From Haloterrigena sp. KLK7 (GTDB lineage: Archaea; Halobacteriota; Halobacteria; Halobacteriales; Natrialbaceae), in contig NZ_CP149787.1 in the NCBI RefSeq assembly GCF_037914945.1, positions 496,001-560,000 on the forward strand: a stretch of 64,000 nt of DNA, written 5' to 3'. The notes beneath the pieces were generated by a model, which saw nothing but the letters and a program-made list of their open reading frames with translations, did no database searches and was not told the DNA's origin. Below, in pieces: positions 52,456-61,800 of this stretch. How positions within the stretch are numbered: the stretch's first letter is position 1; the number at the start of each line of letters is the position of its first letter. Position numbers and translations under genes: made by a program.

Positions 52456-53685
52456 ATGAGTGCATTCGATCTCGACGCGTTCGTCGGTCGCGCTCGGGCG
52501 CTCGTCGAGTCCGCGCCGCCCGCGACGCGCCGGGAAACGCGCGCCTGGCTCGTCGACCCCCTCCTCGAGACGCTCGGCTGGGACGTTCACGCCGATAGCT
52601 GTCTGCGCGATCCGACCGTCGACGGCACGCGACTCGAGTACGTCACCGCCGTCGACGGCGTCCCCGCCCTGTTGGTCGCCGTCGAACCCTACGGCGAGTC
52701 GCTGGACCGAGACCGCGCCGTGTCCCTCCTCGAGACGATGGCGTGGACGGGGATCGACCGCGCGATCTACACGGACGGTCGAGACTACCTCCTGCTGGCC
52801 GGGACGACCGACGCCGACCGGCTGGCCTGTCGACTCCCCGCGTTGCCCGACCACGAGTCGGCGCTCGCCCACTACACGCGCGAGACCGTCGGCCAGCGAC
52901 TCGAGCGCCACGCTCGGCCGTTCGTCGCTCGCCAGCTCGCCGTCGCACGCGACGATCTCGTCGAGTCGATCGTCGACGAACTGACGGCCGTGACCGATCG
53001 GAGCGACGCCTACCGGTCGGAGTTCGACTCCGCGGCCGACCGATTCGTCGAGCGGCTCGTCGCCGCCTTCACCGACGACGGACAGCGGCCCGTGTCGGGC
53101 GAGCTCGAGGCCGGCGGCGCCGACGTTTCGTTCGAGTTCTCCGAAACCGACGCCTCGAGCGACGAGAGCGAGGCCGCCCAGCGAGTGGACGAGGCGACTC
53201 CGACCGACGAAACCGGGGCCGATGGTGACGCGGGCGCCGCACACGATAGCGAGTCACGACCGAGCGCGGCCGACGGCGACGCCGCTCGCGCAGGTGCCTC
53301 GAGGCCCGAACAGAACGATACCGCTGATATCGACGATGCCGACGACGGCGAGTACGTCGTCCGCTTTTTCAACGAACGCGGGTCGATCGGCGCGATCGGT
53401 CACTCGCAGTCCGATCAGGCGCTCGTCAGCGCCGCGGAGTACCTGTTCGAGCGCGGCCTCTCCGGCGTGACGGTCCCGTGGAGTCCCGAGGACGGCGACG
53501 ACGCTCGAGCCGTCCTCAACGAGTCCCCGACGCATCCCGACGGGACCTCGATGACCGCTCCCCGGAAGCTCTCGAACGGGCTCTACCTCGAGACCGCCGG
53601 CGACGCCGGCGACCGAGCCGATCGCGTCGAGGCGCTGGTGGCTCGAGCCGGGCTCCGGGCGATGCTGACCGGCGACTGGGGATAA
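52456..53685 (+). CDS. Conserved haloarchaeal protein with HSDR-N/PD-(D/E)xK-like N-terminus
   Basis: A 409-residue protein. Residues 20-115 (ETRAWLVDPLLETLGWDVHA, GTRLEYVTAVDGVPALLVAV, EPYGESLDRDRAVSLLETMA) follow the pattern of the restriction enzyme R N-terminal nuclease-like domain, where PLLxxLGW is typical, but the usual ExK is replaced by VEP, so it may be inactive. An acidic linker of about 90 residues and a C-terminal domain (YVVRFFNERGSIGAIGHSQS, DQALVSAAEYLFERGLSGVT, DGTSMTAPRKLSNGLYLETA) follow. A TATA-like CTTACATATCGG is about 30 nt upstream. It lies after cheR with no known role in taxis; function unknown. Confidence 0.65.
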   Translation: MSAFDLDAFVGRARALVESAPPATRRETRAWLVDPLLETLGWDVHADSCLRDPTVDGTRLEYVTAVDGVPALLVAVEPYGESLDRDRAVSLLETMAWTGIDRAIYTDGRDYLLLAGTTDADRLACRLPALPDHESALAHYTRETVGQRLERHARPFVARQLAVARDDLVESIVDELTAVTDRSDAYRSEFDSAADRFVERLVAAFTDDGQRPVSGELEAGGADVSFEFSETDASSDESEAAQRVDEATPTDETGADGDAGAAHDSESRPSAADGDAARAGASRPEQNDTADIDDADDGEYVVRFFNERGSIGAIGHSQSDQALVSAAEYLFERGLSGVTVPWSPEDGDDARAVLNESPTHPDGTSMTAPRKLSNGLYLETAGDAGDRADRVEALVARAGLRAMLTGDWG

Positions 53686-53720
53686 CGACGGAATAGAATT
53701 GACGACTCGAGTCCGTTCGC

Positions 53721-54524
53721 TCAGTACTCGATATCGGCTTCGACGAGCGTGACCACGACGCGGCCGTCGCCCCCGAAGTCACCGCATCTCCCATCGTCCC
53801 CGTTCCATCCTGCGAGGATGTCGGTCCACGCGTCCTCGTATGCAGCGTCGCCCTCGGTCTCGATCGTCACGTTGTTGACGCCAGTATAGACCTTACTGCT
53901 GCGGTTTTCGACGGTCATCGCGATTCCGAGTCCGCTGCTGGTCTGGATCGAGCGGTCCTCGGCCGAGACGGCGACCAGCGAGATGATCGCTGTGTTCCGT
54001 CCCGGATTGCACCGTATCTGTGGCTCCCGGAGGACCACGCTCCCGGTCTCGTCCCCGCGAACGAGACTACCGCCCTCGTACGCGATCGAACCGGCGTCCG
54101 ATTCGTAGGCGAACTCGCCGAGTTCGGCGGTGACGCCGTCACCGTAGCCGACGAACCGGTCGTCACTGATCCCGAGCGTCTCGTTACTGCCGTTTCGGTG
54201 TATCGTGATATTCAGCTTCGTCCCGCCGTCCCCGGTCGCGACTCGCCCGTCCCGCAGCGAAAGCTCCCCGTATCGCTGGTTGACGCCGTTGTTCCGCAGC
54301 ACCTCGTTGAAGTTGTCCGTCAGTGAATCCATCGCGCGCACGGCGTTGGTATCCTGTTCGGCCTCCTGATAGTCCATCATCGCCCCGAACGCGGTCGTGT
54401 ACAGCAGGCCGACCGAGCCGAGGATGATCGCGAAGGTGAGGATGAACGCGATGACTTCGGATACCCCGCGGTCGTCGCCACCGAGTCCGACCTGGAGCGT
54501 CGGGCCGGATCGTCGATCGCTCAT
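53721..54524 (-). CDS. Pilin-like protein of the pil operon (fifth)
   Basis: A 267-residue protein with an archaeal type IV pilin-like N-terminus: RG at 19-20 followed by VSEVIAFILTFAIILGSVGL, as cut by the prepilin peptidase PibD. The mature part is a secreted beta-rich domain with many Asn/Asp and Cys pair (RCNPG ... RCGDFGG). It is the last gene of the pil operon and overlaps the preceding gene by 4 bases. It is probably a minor pilin or pseudopilin on the PilB/PilC machine. Family number is not certain. Confidence 0.72.
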   Translation of the reverse strand: MSDRRSGPTLQVGLGGDDRGVSEVIAFILTFAIILGSVGLLYTTAFGAMMDYQEAEQDTNAVRAMDSLTDNFNEVLRNNGVNQRYGELSLRDGRVATGDGGTKLNITIHRNGSNETLGISDDRFVGYGDGVTAELGEFAYESDAGSIAYEGGSLVRGDETGSVVLREPQIRCNPGRNTAIISLVAVSAEDRSIQTSSGLGIAMTVENRSSKVYTGVNNVTIETEGDAAYEDAWTDILAGWNGDDGRCGDFGGDGRVVVTLVEADIEY

Positions 54525-55024
54525 CGGTCCGCCTCCGTGATCTCGATGTCGCCACCCGTATAGGTGATCTCGAGCGAGCCACCCGAAACGGACGTTCCGG
54601 TTTCGATCCCGTTGTCGACCCTGATCGGTACGTGAACGGTCACGTCAGCGCTCGAGGCGTCCAACTCGAGGCAGGGATTCGAGTCGTCGAGTAGCGGAGC
54701 CCGGTCTGCACAGTCACTGGCCGACAGCGTCGTGACGGTATACCCGGAGTTCGCGACCGTCCGCGGTCGGTCGGAGACGAGCGACACGTCGTCGCTGTCG
54801 TTGGCCATCCGATCGACGTTGTCGATATCGCCCGCCAGTCGCTCGCCGACGGTCTCGAGGGCGGTCTCGGTCGATCGTTCGGTCTCGGAGTCAAGCATCG
54901 TGCTGCCGGCCAGCAGCAGCATGGCGATGAGGATCGTCGTGATCCCGATCGTCAGGACGTGGGTGAGCGCGATCGACAGCCCGCGGTCGGACGTGCGGTC
55001 GGGTCGGCGGATCACGATGGACAC
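54521..55024 (-). CDS. Pilin-like protein of the pil operon (fourth)
   Basis: A 167-residue protein started by GTG at 55024 (an alternative GTG is 3 codons in). DRG at 13-15 is followed by LSIALTHVLTIGITTILIAM and LLLAGST, a class III-like signal and helix. The rest is a secreted domain with two Cys (SDCADRAPLL, NPCLEL) and Gly/Ser-rich C-terminus. Overlaps the upstream gene by 13 bases and the downstream gene by 4 bases. Function inferred from position. Confidence 0.68.
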   Translation of the reverse strand: MSIVIRRPDRTSDRGLSIALTHVLTIGITTILIAMLLLAGSTMLDSETERSTETALETVGERLAGDIDNVDRMANDSDDVSLVSDRPRTVANSGYTVTTLSASDCADRAPLLDDSNPCLELDASSADVTVHVPIRVDNGIETGTSVSGGSLEITYTGGDIEITEADR

Positions 55025-55569
55025 CCCTCGGAACTGATGGCTATTGTCCGATCGTAGCTCTGGTCGTTCGAATCGAAAGAAACCGTGACGGTCACATTCT
55101 CGATATCGACCTCATCGGCGTCCACGGTGATTTTATCGATCAGATCGTCTTCGTCGTTGATTTCGACGTGCACAGCAGTCGGCTGCGAGTGAGCCGTCGC
55201 GTTCCGATACAGCGTCGAGTAATTCTCGATCTCGTCTGCTAAATTCGATTCCACTGACGAAGAGGTAATCACTCCGCTCTCGTTTAGCAGCTCATCGTTA
55301 GCCGTCTGATTGCCTTCGTATTCCGCGATCAGACAGCCGATTCCCTGCCTGACCTCGAGTTCGGTCGCCTCGGCACTGCTCGCGCTCTGACCGGTGTTGG
55401 CCGACGATAACGTCTCGGTGTAGAGGACGCCGTTGAAGACGACCACCACACCCAACACGATGAACGCGAGCGCGACTGCGCCGATGAGGATCACCTGTCC
55501 CCTGTCCCGTCGGTCGTCCGATCGATCACCGTCTCCGCCTCGTCGGCCGCGAGTTCTGTCAGTTACCAT
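55012..55569 (-). CDS. Pilin-like protein of the pil operon (third)
   Basis: A 185-residue protein with a basic leader (RGRRGGDGDRSDDRRDRG, RG at 23-24) and then QVILIGAVALAFIVLGVVVV, a pilin-like helix with the preferred Arg-Gly ahead. The mature domain has Asn-rich NQTANDELLNESG, possible N-glycosylation sequons, and a Cys near each end (IGCLIAE, EGCPS). It overlaps both neighbours. Probable minor pilin. Confidence 0.7.
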   Translation of the reverse strand: MVTDRTRGRRGGDGDRSDDRRDRGQVILIGAVALAFIVLGVVVVFNGVLYTETLSSANTGQSASSAEATELEVRQGIGCLIAEYEGNQTANDELLNESGVITSSSVESNLADEIENYSTLYRNATAHSQPTAVHVEINDEDDLIDKITVDADEVDIENVTVTVSFDSNDQSYDRTIAISSEGCPS

Positions 55570-56225
55570 ACTGCGACGCGCACCTCCACGACGTTGTAGA
55601 TCTCAGACTCGTCTTCCCCGGTCGCCGGCGGAATCGGATACCTACCGTCCTCGTGTGCCTCCCTGATCGGAATGTCCTCGTTATTAGGGGCCGTCAGATT
55701 GTCCGACTCGAGCAGCGTCACCGTGTAACTCGAGATCACCGCCTCTGATTCGCCCTGATAGACGAGATGCGTGCTGTTCTCGGTATCGAACTCGCCGCGC
55801 TCGTCCTGATAGACGAGTTCGACGTTGTAGCTCAGTCCGCGATCGGTGAACCGATCCGTGAGCACCTCGCCGAGGACGAACTCCTGATAGAGCTCCGTGC
55901 CGTTCGACGCGTCGTAGTAGAACTCCACGTCGCTCTCGCTCGCGTTGTGGAACTCGTCGGTCGAGTCGTTCCAGTATCGGACGAGCGTCGTCAGATCGCG
56001 CTTCCCCTCGCTCTCGTTCGCCGTCGCACTGATGACTAACGCGTCCTGTGTCTCCTGTTCGAGCTGGGCCTTGGTCGTCCGATCGGCGAGCCCCCCGGTC
56101 GTCGGCGTGATGACGACCGACTGCAGCGCGAACAGGACCGCCATCAGGACGATCATCGCCGAGACGAACCCCTCGAGGGTGTAGGCCTGTCCGCGTTCGG
56201 TTTCGGATTGGGTAGTCTCTCGCAT
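55563..56225 (-). CDS. Pilin-like protein of the pil operon (second)
   Basis: A 220-residue protein with ERG at 10-12 followed by QAYTLEGFVSAMIVLMAVLF and ALQSVVI, again a pilin-like N-terminus. The secreted domain has sequons such as NDSTDE, NASESD, NGTELY and NSTHLV, and no Cys. It starts 5 bases after the preceding gene. Probable minor pilin or stalk component. Confidence 0.7.
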   Translation of the reverse strand: MRETTQSETERGQAYTLEGFVSAMIVLMAVLFALQSVVITPTTGGLADRTTKAQLEQETQDALVISATANESEGKRDLTTLVRYWNDSTDEFHNASESDVEFYYDASNGTELYQEFVLGEVLTDRFTDRGLSYNVELVYQDERGEFDTENSTHLVYQGESEAVISSYTVTLLESDNLTAPNNEDIPIREAHEDGRYPIPPATGEDESEIYNVVEVRVAVW

Positions 56226-56229
56226 CGTC

Positions 56230-56772
56230 TCACCACATCCTCACGACGAGTCGGCAGGCTGGGTCACAGTTCGGTTCGTTACCGTCGAACGAGCCGTCCG
56301 CAAACGTGACGATTCGGGCGGAGCTGGCCGCCGACTGATTGTCGTACCCGTCACCGACCTCCCACTCCGCTCCGAGTCTCTCGCTTTCGTTGAGCGGCTC
56401 GAGACGGACGTTGATTCGATCGTAGCGGGCGTGGTCTTCCCTGAGGCCGAGTCGTTCGGACAACCCATCGCTGTCGTTGACGAAGGACTCGAACGCAGCA
56501 CCGTCGAGTTCGTTCTCCGGTCCGGCCTCCGTCGACAGATTGTGCACGGCTCGGTCCGCGACCCGATCGGCCTGGGCCGTCTGCCCGCCGGAGACCGACG
56601 AGTCGAACGGCGTCAGGATCGACGGCAGAAACGAGAAGACGAAGGCGACCGCCAGGATGAACACGCCGATCCCGATAGCGAAGTCCTGTGTCGTCTGGCC
56701 GCGCTCGCGCAGGGAGATCGACACCGTCTTCGGGCGCCGGTCGCGGTCGGTTCGAGTACGGTTTCGGCTCAT
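56230..56772 (-). CDS. Pilin-like protein of the pil operon (first)
   Basis: A 180-residue protein with a basic N-terminus and RERG at 22-25 followed by QTTQDFAIGIGVFILAVAFV and FSFLPSIL, the pilin-like segment. The mature domain has acidic stretches and two Cys near the end (PNCDPACRL). ATG at 56772 is 2 bases after the pilC-type stop. It is the first of five similar proteins, a conserved haloarchaeal set next to PilB3/PilC3. Confidence 0.72.
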   Translation of the reverse strand: MSRNRTRTDRDRRPKTVSISLRERGQTTQDFAIGIGVFILAVAFVFSFLPSILTPFDSSVSGGQTAQADRVADRAVHNLSTEAGPENELDGAAFESFVNDSDGLSERLGLREDHARYDRINVRLEPLNESERLGAEWEVGDGYDNQSAASSARIVTFADGSFDGNEPNCDPACRLVVRMW

Positions 56773-56774
56773 GG

Positions 56775-58862
56775 TTATGCCACCAGTGTCCACCCGACGA
56801 GCGCGATCGTCGCCAGTATGACGGCGTACTTCAGTCCACTCAACAGGTCCGCATCGCGGATGTAGCCACAGATGATCCCGGAGAGGATCGCCTGCATCGT
56901 CACGGCGTGGAAGAACAACACCGATAGCATATTCACGTCGATGTTCTCGCTCAGATTGGCGTCCGAGAGTCCGCCGCCGCCGGCACCGCCTGCCCCGCCA
57001 CCGCTACCGGTTTCGGCGCCGGCCGTCGATTCTCCGAGCCCGGCCATCGTGTCGATGAACTGCGTCTTGAGGATCGCGATCACCGCGAGCACCGTCATGA
57101 ACGTCATGATGATGATCACGACCTGCATCCGGGTGCGTGACTTGCGCTCGCGCTCGATGTCGTCGTGGTTCTCGCTGGCGCGGGCGGCCGTCCGGAGCAC
57201 GTCGGAGATCTGGTTCGAGGCCTCCTGAGCTTCGGTGATCAGCCGCGTCGTCCGGGCCAGTCGCGGGATGTGGTACTTGTTGTTGAACTCGATGAGCGCC
57301 TGCTTCAGGCTCGTCCCGTAGTTGACCTTCGTGTGCATCATCTCGAACTCGCGGGCCAGCTTCCCGCTCGTGGTGTCCGAGACGGCCTTCAGCGACTCGA
57401 GCAGCGTCAGTCCGGTGTCGTTCGAACTCGAGAGCTTCCGCAGGTCCTCGGACAGCTGACTGACGACGGAGTTGCGGTACCGAACGTTCCACTCGCGGAA
57501 GACCGCCAGGGGGATCGCGATGACGTACAGCGGGACGTAGACGTAGATGAACGTCCCCCAGACGGCGTTCTCGAGGAGGCCGTCCCACGAGGTGGGTGCC
57601 GATCCGTTCATCATCGCCGTCGTAACGATCACGAGCGACGCGGGCACCGTCAGCGCGAGCGTGAACAGCGGGTTGTCTCGGAAGAAGAGGTGGGGATTCC
57701 GAAGGACCTCCACCGTCTCGTAGGTTCCCTCGCGGTTCTTGATCCGGTCGAAGACGCTGTGCTCGCCCGTGAACTTCTCGATCAGACCGAGGTCGAGCAG
57801 GCCCTGCTCGCCCTGGTTCTCGAGGCGCTCGTCGGTGTCCCCCATCGAGAGGTAGCCGTCACCCGGCTCGTCCTGTTTGACCGTCGAGACCATGACGAGA
57901 AAGCCGATCCCGGTCATCGGGATCAGGGCGTAGACGGTCATGTACAGCATCGTGTTCGTCACGCTCGCCTGCGGGATCATCTGCATGACGACCATGATGA
58001 TGATCAGCAGCAGCGGGAACAGCGACAGCGTCATGTACATCTCGCCGAACAGCTCGAGGGTCTCGAGGGTCAGCTCCTGTTCCTGCTTGGCGGTCCGCAT
58101 GTGCTTTTCCTTCTTGTCCTCGAGGAAGCTCTCCATGTCACCGCCGCTGTTGACGATCGAGAGCATGTCCGTCAGGAACTGTGAGAGTTCGTCGCTGGGC
58201 GTCTCCAGGGCCTGCTTTCGAATGGCGGTCCGGTAGTCGATGTCGAAGTACTCGGTCTCCTTGACGATGCTCTGGAACTCCATTGCGACCTCGCCGTAGG
58301 TGTCGTCGGCCTGGGCCATCGCCTCGATGATCTCGAGTTGGTTCAGGCCGCCGACCGACAGCGCGTACATGAACGAGACGGAGTCGGTCAGGAGCATGTT
58401 GATCTCGCGCTTGCGGGTCGAGGCGCGCGAGTAGGGGATCGCGACCAGCGACCCGAAGCCGATGCCGAATCCGATCGAGCCGAAGACGAGCCCGGTGGTG
58501 AAGACCAACGCCGGGATCCGGAGCGTCTCGATGATGTGGAGCACCAGGTCGCTGCTGACGGGGAATCCGATGATCTCGTCGACCTGAATGATGCCGGTGA
58601 CGAACAGCGTGTAGCCGAGCAGCAGTCCCAGCAGCCACAGCGCCATCCCGCTGATGAAGCCGATCCCCAGCGCCCGGGAGAGGTAGAGTTCGACCGTATC
58701 GGTCATCCGGGCTTGGGCCAGTTTCGTCTCGACGTCGCCGGCGAACTCGCTGTCGTCGCTGAACAACCGATCGTACAGGGGATAAAACGTCTCGCCGAGG
58801 ACGTCGGAACCCCCCGAGAGCCCGCCGGAACCGCCGCCGCTGCTGTCGGTCTGGAGGCTCAT
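56775..58862 (-). CDS. pilC: Type IV pilus inner-membrane platform protein (PilC/TadC type)
   Basis: A 695-residue membrane protein with two T2SSF-type modules. Each has the helix pattern around SVSFMYALSVGGLNQLEIIE, DDTYGEVAMEFQSIVKETEY and SELSQFLTDMLSIV-like segments in the first half, and LRKLSSSNDTGLTLLESLKA, FNNKYHIPRLARTTRLITEA in the second. About nine membrane helices; a Gly-rich loop about residue 640. It is the docking platform for the PilB ATPase. Its start overlaps the pilB stop by 4 bases. In Haloferax the homologous pair is PilB3/PilC3. Confidence 0.88.
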   Translation of the reverse strand: MSLQTDSSGGGSGGLSGGSDVLGETFYPLYDRLFSDDSEFAGDVETKLAQARMTDTVELYLSRALGIGFISGMALWLLGLLLGYTLFVTGIIQVDEIIGFPVSSDLVLHIIETLRIPALVFTTGLVFGSIGFGIGFGSLVAIPYSRASTRKREINMLLTDSVSFMYALSVGGLNQLEIIEAMAQADDTYGEVAMEFQSIVKETEYFDIDYRTAIRKQALETPSDELSQFLTDMLSIVNSGGDMESFLEDKKEKHMRTAKQEQELTLETLELFGEMYMTLSLFPLLLIIIMVVMQMIPQASVTNTMLYMTVYALIPMTGIGFLVMVSTVKQDEPGDGYLSMGDTDERLENQGEQGLLDLGLIEKFTGEHSVFDRIKNREGTYETVEVLRNPHLFFRDNPLFTLALTVPASLVIVTTAMMNGSAPTSWDGLLENAVWGTFIYVYVPLYVIAIPLAVFREWNVRYRNSVVSQLSEDLRKLSSSNDTGLTLLESLKAVSDTTSGKLAREFEMMHTKVNYGTSLKQALIEFNNKYHIPRLARTTRLITEAQEASNQISDVLRTAARASENHDDIERERKSRTRMQVVIIIMTFMTVLAVIAILKTQFIDTMAGLGESTAGAETGSGGGAGGAGGGGLSDANLSENIDVNMLSVLFFHAVTMQAILSGIICGYIRDADLLSGLKYAVILATIALVGWTLVA

Positions 58863-61800
58863 GCGTCGCTATCCTCGTTATCGTCGGTCGGATCGGTTTC
58901 GTCGCCGCCCGTCCGCCGATCTTCCTCGGTCGCGGTCGGTTCGAAGATGGAATCGTCCGTCTCGGCCTGCGTCGGTTCGTCGTCGAACAGCGATCCGTCG
59001 TCGGCGTCGTCGACCGCCGAGTCGTCGGAGAAGATCGAATCGGATTCGCTACCGAAGATCGACTCCGAGTCGTCGGTCTCGGCGCCGTCGGTCCCCGCGG
59101 TCTCGGCGCTGTCAGCCTCCACCTCCGTACTGTGGTCGTCGGTCTCCGTACTGCCTTCAGCGGTCTCCGTACCGGCATCGTTCTCGGCCGGTGTGCGCTC
59201 CGTGATATCGTCGCTATCGGCCGCGACGGGTGTGCTGTCCTCGCCAGAGTCGCCGTCGTCGGTCGACTCGGTCTCCGCCTCCGCCGGTCGGTCGCTATCC
59301 TCACCGGGGGGATCGGCCGTGATTTCCGTCGGTTCGTCGCCGGCCGGCCGATCGACCGGAGCGTCGTCGCCATCGAGGGGCTCGGCAGCTTCGCTTCGTT
59401 CGGCCGACTGGGGCGCAGCGCCCGATTCCGTCGAGTCGTCGACCGGTTCGTTAGCGACGATACTGTCGGAGCTCTCGAGAGCGATTCCATCGTCGCTGCC
59501 GTCGTCGATGATACTCGACGACTCGGCGTCCGCTTCCGACTCGTCACCTCCTTCGGGAGGGGCGTCGTTCGTCGCGGCGGGGTCGTCGGCCGAGTCCCCG
59601 AGGTCGATCGTCGGTGCATCGTCGGTTCCGTCGGCGGTCTCGAGTCCGTCCTCGACCGGCTCGAACTGATCGCTGAAGTCGCCGGCCGTCTCAGCGTCCG
59701 ATTCGGGGTCGAAGATCGACTCGAGATTGTCGTCGGGGAACATCGAATCGAAGCCGGACGTGTCGGGCTTGGCCGGCGAGCCGGCGTCGGTCTCCGCGGC
59801 CGACTCCGCCGACTCCGGCTGGCCGTCCGCGTCGAGGGTATCGATGGTGTCGCCCATGTCGTCGAACAGCCCACCGAGATCCGCATCGTCGGCGTCGTCC
59901 GTCGGCATGACGGTCGTCTCCGTGTCGTCGGCCGCTGGCCCTTCGGCCGCTGGCTGTGTGGACTCCGGTTCCGCGCTCGCCGTCGGCGCAGGCGGGCCAC
60001 TGTCGCCGCTCGTCTCGTCGGTCGTCTCGAACTCGTCGGTCGTCCCGTCCCCGGTGCCGAGCTCGGGAGAGTCGCCGGCGATTCCGTCGCCGGCCGTCGC
60101 GACAGCCGTTCCGTCGTCGACCGACTCGGCGGCGGTCTCCTCGCCCGCGCTCGCGGCCGTTCCGGCGCTGCCGGCGGCGCCACCGCCCTCGTCGCCGCCG
60201 ATATCGAAGCCGGTATCGTCGCTGAGCCACGCCGGTTCCCCGGCGTCCTCGCCGGCGTCGAACGCGGTCGAGCCGTCGCCGAGCTCCCACTCGTCGTCCT
60301 CGACCGACTCGTCCACGTCGCCGGCGAAGTCGAACTCGTCGGCGTCGGCGCTGTCGACTTCGATCGTCTCCTCCGGCTCGGTCTCTCCGAGAGTGCTGTC
60401 CAGTCCGCTCGGGGTTTTGCCGCGGTACTCCTCGAACAGCGACTCCTCGGCGCGTTCCAGGAGGTCCATCGAGATGTTGTACGTCTCGTCGGTCGCGTCC
60501 GGTCGCGGGACGAGCTCCTCTTTCTCCGGGTCGACGTCGATCAGGACGCTCTCCATCTCCCGGAGGTCCTCGAGGCTGTCCTCGAGTTGGCCGTTCGCGA
60601 TGAGCGTGAGGATCGTGTCGGGATCGTTGATGAACGCCTGGACCGTGGCGGCGACCTCCGCGTACGTGTTGAGTCCGTTCTTGATGAGGTACGCGAGGAT
60701 CACCTCGCGTTTGAACAGTTCCTCCTCGAGTTTCTCGCGGCTCCACCCGCGGTCGAACTGAATCTCTTCTAAGGTGTTCGAGTCCCCCATCTTGAGGAAC
60801 TCGTCGGTCTCGGCCTGCCACTGGTAGACGTCCTGAACGTTGATCTCGTCGTGCTCGGCCTCGTAGTGGTTGATCTCCGTCAGGGATTTGTTCCGGCGGA
60901 CCTTCCGCCCCTGGACTCGCGTCTGGGTCTGGATCGAGACGAGGTCCAGCGCGGTGAACATCGTCTTCGAGACGTTGATCGGGTCCGTCGTGAACCGCTT
61001 GAGCACCTCGTCGACGGAGTCGGCGTGGAAGGTCGTGTAGGTGGTGTGACCGGTCGACATGACCTGGAACAGCGTCCGACCTTCCTCACCGCGGATCTCA
61101 CCCATCACGATGTAGTCGGGCCGCTGGCGCAGTGCGGCCTCGAGCAGGTCGAACTCGTCGACGTCGCCCTGTTCGTCGTCGGCGAACGACGGCCGAGTGA
61201 TGGAGGCGATCCAGTTTCGCTGCGGGAGTTCGACCTCCCGGGTGTCCTCGATGGAGACGATTTTCGCGCTCGAGGGGATGAACAGGGAGACGGCGTTCAG
61301 CGAGGTCGTCTTCCCGGACGCGGTACCGCCAGCGAAGATCAGGCTCTTGTGGTTCTCGATGCAGAGCCAGAGGAACGCCATCTCGTCGAGCGAGAAGGTG
61401 TTCCAGTTGATGAGGTCGATCGGCGTGAACGGGACGTCCTTGAACTGACGGATAGTGTAGTTCGTCCCGTGGTCGGACACTTCCTTCCCCAGGGTCAACT
61501 GGGCACGCGATCCGTCGGGGAGGGTGGCGTCGACCTGCGGCAGCCGTTTGCTGATCCCCTTCCCGGAGCGCTGGGCGAGTTTGACGACGAAGTCGTCGAG
61601 CTCGTCCTCGCCGTGGTAGACGTTCGAGATGATCTGTTCGTACTCCGAGTGATAGACGAAGACCGGCGAGTTGTAGCCGTCGACGGAGATGTCCTCGACG
61701 TTGATGTCGTGTTTGATCCCGTCGATGCGCTCGTAGCCGATGAAGTTGCGCTTGAGCAGGTAGAGCAGTTTCTCGACCTGATACTCGCTTAACGTGTCCG

